Assembly: GCA_947374865.1 (NCBI GenBank)
Contig: CANCDR010000001.1
Span: 310,001 to 374,000 of the forward strand
Source of the DNA: Oxalobacteraceae bacterium
GTDB lineage: Bacteria > Pseudomonadota > Gammaproteobacteria > Burkholderiales > Burkholderiaceae_D
DNA length: 64,000 nucleotides
Direction: 5' to 3'
Part shown: one piece after another, positions 58,266-64,000 of the stretch
How positions within the stretch are numbered: the stretch's first letter is position 1
Layout of the letters: every line of letters starts with the position of its first letter
Made by a program: the position numbers and the translations under genes
The notes under the pieces: generated by a model
What the model was told of the DNA's origin: nothing
The model's input: only the letters and a program-made list of their open reading frames with translations
Databases searched by the model: none

Positions 58266-58988
58266 TTAGTCCCCAGCAGCCGGCCGATGTAACTCCTCGC
58301 GCAGCAAGGCGATTTCGGCGCGTAGCAGTCGCATGTCGGCGTGCATTTCTTGTCGGAGGCGTTGTTCGTCTTCGCCGACCAGGAAGGCGGAGATACTCGC
58401 CGTGAGTACTGAAAACAGGGCGTACCCCAGCAAGACCGTAAAGCCGGCAAAGATGCGCGCGCCGGGTGTGGAGGGGACCAGGTCGCCGTAGCCCACAGTG
58501 GCGCCGGTGATGAAGGCGAGCCAGACACCGTCGGCGTAGCTGGTGACGCCGGGCTCCAGCCACCAGAAACCTGCCCCGCCAAGAGCCAGCAGTAGTACCG
58601 CCATGACCATGATGGTCAGCAGCCGATTCGGCGTAATGACTTTGACCATCGATGTCGATAGCCGCGCAAATACCAGCAAAGAGAAACCGATTCTGAGCCA
58701 CCATTCATTGGTCGACCAGGGAATCGCCGTTGGCCAGGCGCTGGCGATCATCCCGACCAAGAGCAGACGATCCAGCTGATTCACATCGAAGCGTCCTGAA
58801 TGCGCCTGGGGCGGTAGCAGCATCAGTTTTGCAGCTAGCAGTAGCGCACCGAGCGCGTACAGAATATGGCCTACCAGGCGAAATTGCGCCGCGCTTTCAC
58901 TCAGAATCAAATAGAAGGCGGGGATCGCAAGGAGTAGCGCAGTGGACAGGATGACTTGTTCGCGATGGGCACGCCGGTGATTTTTCAT
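58266..58988 (-). CDS. potassium-channel-like protein with TVGYGD filter
   Basis: A 240-residue membrane protein. The pore has the canonical selectivity filter in ITGATVGYGDLVPSTPGARIF, between helices of an Ion_trans_2 domain; several earlier helices precede it. The C-terminus is a charged coiled coil (RLRQEMHADMRLLRAEIALLREEL in parts), likely for tetramer assembly. No RCK/TrkA domain is present. It faces the SnoaL-like gene. Confidence 0.9.
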   Translation of the reverse strand: MKNHRRAHREQVILSTALLLAIPAFYLILSESAAQFRLVGHILYALGALLLAAKLMLLPPQAHSGRFDVNQLDRLLLVGMIASAWPTAIPWSTNEWWLRIGFSLLVFARLSTSMVKVITPNRLLTIMVMAVLLLALGGAGFWWLEPGVTSYADGVWLAFITGATVGYGDLVPSTPGARIFAGFTVLLGYALFSVLTASISAFLVGEDEQRLRQEMHADMRLLRAEIALLREELHRPAAGD

Positions 58989-59585
58989 AGGATTGAGCGC
59001 TCTGTTAGTGGGCCTGGGGGTGACTATTTTTTTGTGTGTTGATTGTGTATTCGTTGCATCATCATCGCATCATCACGCGCCATGTTGGCGAATTTGATTG
59101 ACCATCAAACCTTATCTTCACATGCAATCCAGTGATGCAATCCTTTGATCGATGCGACCGGCATCGCCAAGGTCAATGTGGTCGGTGCGAAGTGCGCTAC
59201 TATCCGTGTAAAAATACAGGACTAAAAATACAGCTGACCATGCAAAAGCACAACCGTTTTGTGCCTGCACGACTGGCATTGCTGATGCACTCGGATTGAT
59301 TGATCTTTCGCTCAATATTTTGCATTGAGGTGTTTTAAGCTGGTTTTGGCAGAGAGTTCAAGGCTTTTGCTGACAACTCCTCTCGCAAGTTCGCTGTGGA
59401 TAAGTTTGTGGACAAAGTGAGCCTGAAGGCGAGATGCCCTGTATTGACTCGTATTTTTCTGCATGGGATTGAAATGAATGATTAAAAAGTTTATTTAAAT
59501 CAATGACATGACGAACGTTTTGGTCGACTAAAGTTGCCCGACAAGTCATGGAAAGCTGCGCAACAATCTGTGGATATTTTTAAAT
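58989..59585. other. 597-bp gene-free region with two DnaA-box-like sites
   Basis: No convincing gene is seen in either strand. TGTGGATAA (59395–59403, a perfect DnaA box in reverse) is followed by TGTGGACAA (59407–59415), and a partial TGTGGATAT lies at 59569 just before xseA. The remainder is AT-rich and non-repetitive apart from a doubled AAAAATACAG near 59212–59234. Confidence 0.5.
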
Positions 59586-60968
59586 ATGAACCAAGAATTC
59601 AGGTCGACTTTTCGTAGCGAGCCGGAGATGGCAACGAGCGGCGTATTGAGTGTTTCGGCACTGAATCAGGCTGTTGCACGCATGCTCGAGCGCAGCTTTC
59701 CGCTGAGCTGGATCAGCGGCGAAATTTCGAATTTTACCCGCGCCAGTTCAGGGCACTGGTACTTTACGCTCAAGGATGATGCCGCCCAGGTGCGGGCCGT
59801 GATGTTTCGCGGACGTGCGCAATATGCTGACTTTGCGCCGCGTGAAGGCGACAAGGTAGAAGTGCGCGCCTTGGTCACCTTGTATGCGCCGCGCGGCGAT
59901 TATCAGCTCAACGTAGAGGCGATTCGTCGTGCCGGCGTGGGGAATCTGTATGAGGCCTTCGTGCGACTCAAAGAGAAACTTCATGCCGAAGGCCTGTTCG
60001 ATCCGGCGCACAAGCGGCCGCTGCCGGTCTTTGTGCGCACCATCGGGATCGTCACCAGCTTACAGGCCGCCGCCTTGCGCGATGTATTGACGACTCTGGC
60101 GCGGCGTGCGCCGCATGTGCGGGTGATTTTGTATCCTACCCCGGTGCAGGGTGACGGTGCCGGCCTGAAGATTGCGCAGGCGGTTGCCACGGCTTCGGCG
60201 CGCGCGGAATGCGATGTGCTGCTGGTGTGTCGGGGTGGTGGCAGCATGGAAGATTTGTGGGCCTTTAACGATGAGACCTTGGCGCGCACGATCGCCGGCT
60301 GCGCCATGCCGGTGGTCTGTGGCGTTGGTCACGAAACCGATTTTACGATTGCCGATTTTGCTGCCGACCTGCGCGCACCGACGCCGACCGCCGCCGCCGA
60401 GCTGGCAGCCACGCCGCGCGCCGACTGGCTCGCCACGCTTGAAATTCAGGGGCAACAATTGCGCAGCGCTTTGCAGCGTCGCCTGGGCAACGCCGGGCAG
60501 ACGCTGGACTGGCTGGCGCATCGATTACTGAGTCCGGCAGCGGTGATTCGCCACGAACGACTCAAGTTACAAGGTCTGCAGAGCGGTCTGGCGCATGCGG
60601 TTCGTACACCGATCGATCAGGCGCAGCATGCTGTTGATCGACTACGTCATCGACTATTGGCGCAACGGCCTGAGAGCCAAAGCCGGCGCCTGCGTTTAGC
60701 CGATGCGGCGCGTCGTTTGCAGATCGGCAGTAGCGCCCAACGCAGCACACAAAAGCAGCTGCTGGCGAGTATGTCGGCCCAGCTGGAATTACTGAATCCG
60801 CAACGTACGCTCGAGCGCGGTTATGCCATCGTGACTGACCTGCACGGCAGCGTCATCCGCTCACCGGCCGCCTTGCAGCCGCAGTCACATATACGGCTGC
60901 GACTGGCACAGGGCAGCGCGGAGCTTGGCATCGCCAGCGTGCAGACCGGGATCGCCGACAGCGCCTGA
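59586..60968 (+). CDS. xseA: exodeoxyribonuclease VII large subunit
   Basis: A 460-residue ssDNA exonuclease subunit that works with XseB in repair. N-terminal OB fold with [38 protein letters not shown] (in parts); catalytic domain with [21 protein letters not shown], and [25 protein letters not shown], where the conserved Asp residues are. A long coiled coil precedes the C-terminus. The ATG at 59586 is used; one at 59628 ([10 protein letters not shown]) with GGAG upstream is also good. xseB is not nearby. Confidence 0.96.
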   Translation: MNQEFRSTFRSEPEMATSGVLSVSALNQAVARMLERSFPLSWISGEISNFTRASSGHWYFTLKDDAAQVRAVMFRGRAQYADFAPREGDKVEVRALVTLYAPRGDYQLNVEAIRRAGVGNLYEAFVRLKEKLHAEGLFDPAHKRPLPVFVRTIGIVTSLQAAALRDVLTTLARRAPHVRVILYPTPVQGDGAGLKIAQAVATASARAECDVLLVCRGGGSMEDLWAFNDETLARTIAGCAMPVVCGVGHETDFTIADFAADLRAPTPTAAAELAATPRADWLATLEIQGQQLRSALQRRLGNAGQTLDWLAHRLLSPAAVIRHERLKLQGLQSGLAHAVRTPIDQAQHAVDRLRHRLLAQRPESQSRRLRLADAARRLQIGSSAQRSTQKQLLASMSAQLELLNPQRTLERGYAIVTDLHGSVIRSPAALQPQSHIRLRLAQGSAELGIASVQTGIADSA

Positions 60969-61054
60969 AAAGTCCGGTGAAAGCAGCCATTTCGCTTACG
61001 GCATACAATACGTGCACAAAATTATTCACTTTTAATCAACATTAAGGACCCACG

Positions 61055-61633
61055 ATGGAACATACCCTGCCAGCACTGCCGTATGCAAAAGACGCATTAC
61101 AGCCACATATTTCAGCCGAGACGCTGGAATATCATTACGGCAAACACCACCAGACTTATGTCACGAATTTGAATAATCTGATCAAAGGCACGGAATTCGA
61201 AAACGCCACCCTTGAAGAGATCATCAAGAAATCGACTGGCGGTGTGTTCAATAATGCAGCCCAGGTCTGGAACCACAGCTTTTACTGGAACTGCTTAACG
61301 CCTAATGGCGGCGGCGCACCGACTGGCGCGTTGGCGCAGGCGATTGATGCGAAGTGGGGTTCGTTTGATAAATTCAAGGAAGAATTCAGCAAATCCTGCG
61401 TCGGTAATTTTGGTTCCGGCTGGACCTGGCTGGTAAAAAAAGCCGATGGCACGCTGGATCTGGCCAACACCTCCAACGCCGGCTGCCCATTGACTGGCAC
61501 CGACACACCGTTGATGACCTGTGACGTGTGGGAGCATGCCTACTACATCGACTACCGTAACGCACGGCCGAAGTATGTCGAGGCTTTCTGGAATCTGGTT
61601 AACTGGGACTTCGTGGCGAAAAATCTGGCCTAA
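61055..61633 (+). CDS. sodB: superoxide dismutase [Fe]
   Basis: A 192-residue enzyme dismuting superoxide. Metal ligands H27 (EYHYGKHH), H74 (VWNHSFYW), D157 and H161 ([11 protein letters not shown]). [13 protein letters not shown] and the Q at FNNAAQ near 70 are the features of Fe-type enzymes. Eighty-six bases after xseA, a common Burkholderiales pair. GGACCCACG precedes the ATG. Confidence 0.96.
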   Translation: MEHTLPALPYAKDALQPHISAETLEYHYGKHHQTYVTNLNNLIKGTEFENATLEEIIKKSTGGVFNNAAQVWNHSFYWNCLTPNGGGAPTGALAQAIDAKWGSFDKFKEEFSKSCVGNFGSGWTWLVKKADGTLDLANTSNAGCPLTGTDTPLMTCDVWEHAYYIDYRNARPKYVEAFWNLVNWDFVAKNLA

Positions 61634-61675
61634 ATTCTGGGCTGAAGACAGCGGTGTTCTGCGCTGTTGCTAGAT

Positions 61676-61711
61676 GATCCGGTGCTACCCAAGGTAGTGC
61701 CGGATTTTTTT
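61676..61711 (+). terminator. terminator of sodB
   Basis: GATCCGGTGCTACC, a three-base loop and GGTAGTGCCGGAT (two G·T pairs) ending in seven T. Confidence 0.88.
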
Positions 61712-61848
61712 CGTGCTTTTGCACCCGCATCGCTTACTGCCGTCGTTCGTACGGTTCCGGATAATTTTGATCTGAGTCAAGGCTACCCGTCAGGGAATGC
61801 CGAAAAATAGCCTGCAGCGTGTTCTGCGCAATCAGGAAAATCAATCTC

Positions 61849-64000
61849 ATGAGTATCAGAAATCTGGACCATCTATTTGCCCCGCGTTCGGTCGCACTCA
61901 TTGGCGCCTCGGACAAGCCGCATAGTTTGGGCGCGACGGTGCTGAAAAACTTGATGCAAGGTGGCTTTCAGGGCGCGATCTATCCCGTCAATCCAAAACA
62001 TGAAACGCTGGCGGGACTCAAGGTTTATGCAAGCGTTAGCGATCTGCCCGTAGCGCCTGATCTGGCCGTTCTGTGTACGCCGCCCGCTACGCTGCCAGGC
62101 TTGATTGCAGAACTCGGCAAGATTGGCACACGCGCAGCGATCATCCTGAGCGCCGGTCTCAATGCCACACAACGTCAGGCAATTCTGGATGCGGCGCGCC
62201 CCAGCCTGCTGCGTATTCTGGGGCCTAATTGTGTGGGGTTGTTGGTGCCACCAATAGGCCTCAATGCCAGCTTCGCGCATTTGAATGCCCTGCCGGGACG
62301 ACTGAGTTTTGTATCGCAGTCGGGCGCCTTGGTCACCGGTGTACTGGACTGGGCACGGACCCGCAAAATCGGCTTTTCGAAATTTATCTCACTCGGTGAC
62401 AGCCTCGATATTGACGTCGGTGATGTGCTCGATTATCTGGCAGCTGATGGCGCGACCGATGCCATCCTGCTGTACGTGGAAGATATCCGCCATGCACGTA
62501 AATTCATGTCAGCTGCACGCGCCGCTGCGCGCAGTAAACCTGTGCTGGTGGTCAAGAGCGGTCGCTTTGCCGAGGGCGCCAAGGCTGCGGCTTCGCATAC
62601 CGGCGCCCTGGCGGGATCGGATGCTGTGTATGATGCGGCGATCCGCCGTGCCGGCATGTTGCGGGTACTGACGACCGAAGAATTATTCGATGCCGTTGAA
62701 ACCCTGGCCCATGTCCGTCCCCTGTATGGTGAACGACTGACCATCATGACCAACGGCGGCGGGCCTGGCGTGATGGCGACCGATGCGCTCATCGGCAGCG
62801 GCGGCAAACTGGCCGACTTGTCGGCAGGGACGCTGGAAAAACTCAATGCCATCTTGCCGCCGACCTGGTCGAAGGCGAATCCGGTCGATATCATCGGTGA
62901 CGCCCCGGCTGAGCGCTATCGGCAAACTTTGCAAATTCTGCTGCAAGATCCGCAAACTGACGCGGTCTTGTTTATTCATGCGCCGACCGCCATCGTGCCC
63001 GCCGTTGACATCGCTACCGCGCTGGTGCCGCTGGCAAAGGAACATGCGCGCAATATTATGAGCTGCTGGTTAGGTGGCGAAAACCTCAACCCGGCGCGGG
63101 CAATTTTTTCACAGGCTGGTGTGCCTGGCTTTGATACCCCCGAGGATGCGGTACGCGGCTTTATGCAGATCGTCGAATACCGGCGTAATCAACAGCTGCT
63201 CATGGAGGTACCGCCGGCGCTACCGGCCACATTGCATACTGACCGGCAGCAGGTCAGGCGCATCATCGACCAGGCTTTGCGCGAGGGGCGCAATATGTTG
63301 TCGGAACCGGAGGCTAAAAATATCCTGGCTGCCTATGGCATTCCGGTCGTGCAGACCCGTGTGGCACTGACGATTGAAGACGGTCTGCATGCCGCGCTGG
63401 CGATCGGTTATCCGGTCGCGCTGAAGATTCTTTCGCCCGACATCAGCCACAAAACCGACGTCGGTGGCGTGGTGCTCGATCTTGAAACACCAGAGGCGTT
63501 GCAGGCCGCAGCGCACGCCATGCAGCAGCGCCTGCAGACGCTCATGCCGCATGCGCGTCTGCAGGGCTTCACGGTGCAGCAAATGGCCCGCCGACCGCAG
63601 GCACAGGAACTGATCGTCGGACTATCGACCGATCCAACCTTCGGCCCGACCATTCTGTTCGGTCAGGGTGGCATCGCCGTTGAGGTCAATCCTGATCATG
63701 CGATCGGCCTGCCACCGCTTAATCCGGTACTAGCGCAGGATATGATTTCGCGCACCCGGGTAGCCCGACTCCTGGCCGGTTATCGCGACCGGCCAGCGGC
63801 AGATCTGGCGGCGATTTGCCGCACTTTAATCAGCGTGGCACAGATGGCCGCTGACATCGGCGAAATCAGCGAACTCGATATCAATCCGCTGCTGGCTGAT
63901 GCCGACGGCGTGATCGCTTTGGATGCGCGCATTCGCATCAACGCTTTAGTACCGGGTACCAGCGCGATGGACCGCTTTGCCATCCGCCCCTACCCGCAAG
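61849..64000 (+). CDS. ADP-forming acyl-CoA synthetase / Pat-type acetyltransferase, 3' end cut
   Basis: The first 717 codons of a large protein, cut by the right edge. Order: CoA-binding Rossmann domain (SVALIGASDKP, NPKHETLAGL), SCS-like ligase domain (GPNCVGL, VSQSGALV), ATP-grasp-like domain from about 490 (MLSEPEAKNILAAYGIPV, GYPVALKILSPDISHKTDVGGV, ELIVGLSTDPTFGP) and DINPLLA. H250 in AASHTGAL is the position of the phosphohistidine of NDP-forming acyl-CoA synthetases. The last residues (RFAIRPYP) are the usual link to a GNAT domain, so the full protein is probably Pat/PatZ-like. Pat acetylates lysines of acetyl-CoA synthetase. Confidence 0.88.
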   Translation, partial: MSIRNLDHLFAPRSVALIGASDKPHSLGATVLKNLMQGGFQGAIYPVNPKHETLAGLKVYASVSDLPVAPDLAVLCTPPATLPGLIAELGKIGTRAAIILSAGLNATQRQAILDAARPSLLRILGPNCVGLLVPPIGLNASFAHLNALPGRLSFVSQSGALVTGVLDWARTRKIGFSKFISLGDSLDIDVGDVLDYLAADGATDAILLYVEDIRHARKFMSAARAAARSKPVLVVKSGRFAEGAKAAASHTGALAGSDAVYDAAIRRAGMLRVLTTEELFDAVETLAHVRPLYGERLTIMTNGGGPGVMATDALIGSGGKLADLSAGTLEKLNAILPPTWSKANPVDIIGDAPAERYRQTLQILLQDPQTDAVLFIHAPTAIVPAVDIATALVPLAKEHARNIMSCWLGGENLNPARAIFSQAGVPGFDTPEDAVRGFMQIVEYRRNQQLLMEVPPALPATLHTDRQQVRRIIDQALREGRNMLSEPEAKNILAAYGIPVVQTRVALTIEDGLHAALAIGYPVALKILSPDISHKTDVGGVVLDLETPEALQAAAHAMQQRLQTLMPHARLQGFTVQQMARRPQAQELIVGLSTDPTFGPTILFGQGGIAVEVNPDHAIGLPPLNPVLAQDMISRTRVARLLAGYRDRPAADLAAICRTLISVAQMAADIGEISELDINPLLADADGVIALDARIRINALVPGTSAMDRFAIRPYPQ

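Noticed and set aside
59395-59415. Replication origin at the DnaA boxes
   Set aside because: Only two close boxes, and no dnaA, dnaN, gidA or parAB nearby.

Overview
The window looks like a chromosomal segment of a betaproteobacterium of the order Burkholderiales, most like the Oxalobacteraceae (inference from gene order and protein character; no search was run). Evidence includes the block scpB–rluB–rimP–nusA–infB–rbfA–truB–typA, the aat–bpt–pyrD and clpS–clpA neighbourhoods, exbB–exbD–lpxK–trm112–kdsB–adk, fkpB–ispH, radC–rpmB–rpmG and xseA–sodB. Most of it is core, densely packed and conserved. No phage, insertion-sequence transposase, CRISPR array or rRNA operon is visible.

Layout. 1–2.3 kb: dusA (cut by the left edge) and a divergent omega-amino-acid aminotransferase. 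2.3–13.9 kb: a minus-strand translation and transcription super-cluster headed by an initiator tRNA with a good promoter, then scpB–rluB, a terminator, rimP–nusA–infB–rbfA–truB and typA. 14–21 kb: a Nudix hydrolase, aat and bpt (N-degron transferases), pyrD and a Tas-like reductase on plus, facing clpS–clpA (N-degron adaptor and unfoldase). 21–28 kb: a cold-shock gene, icd and rluE, a HupE-like membrane protein with its TPR partner, two small secreted Ala/Lys-rich paralogues, a DUF192 protein and rpsT. 28–34.7 kb: murJ, an Uup-type ABC-F ATPase, tRNA-Arg(CCU) followed by an inverted-repeat element and a gene remnant, a glycine-zipper protein, an FAH-family hydrolase and a zeta-class GST/maleylacetoacetate isomerase. 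34.7–38.4 kb: branched-chain amino-acid type ABC transporter livHMGF without a binding protein. 38.5–46.1 kb: fkpB–ispH, radC, rpmBG, a fatty-acid desaturase, an MscS channel, an RsmB-like methyltransferase and purN. 46.2–46.9 kb: a barstar-like gene next to a catalytically gutted barnase-like gene. 47–55.5 kb: a patatin lipase, an SDR dehydrogenase, a membrane pyrophosphatase, adk, kdsB, trm112, lpxK, exbD and exbB. 55.6–59 kb: a UspA gene with an FNR-type box, an AT-richer MFS/SnoaL-like pair and a potassium-channel-like protein. 59.5–64 kb: xseA, sodB and an ADP-forming acyl-CoA synthetase/Pat-type protein running off the right edge.

The most unusual items are the decayed barnase/barstar pair, the tRNA-Arg–inverted repeat–gene remnant junction, the two small secreted cationic paralogues, the EF-hand HupE/TPR operon, and the clustering of N-degron production and recognition genes. 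I do not see a clearly new multi-gene system; these are the best leads.
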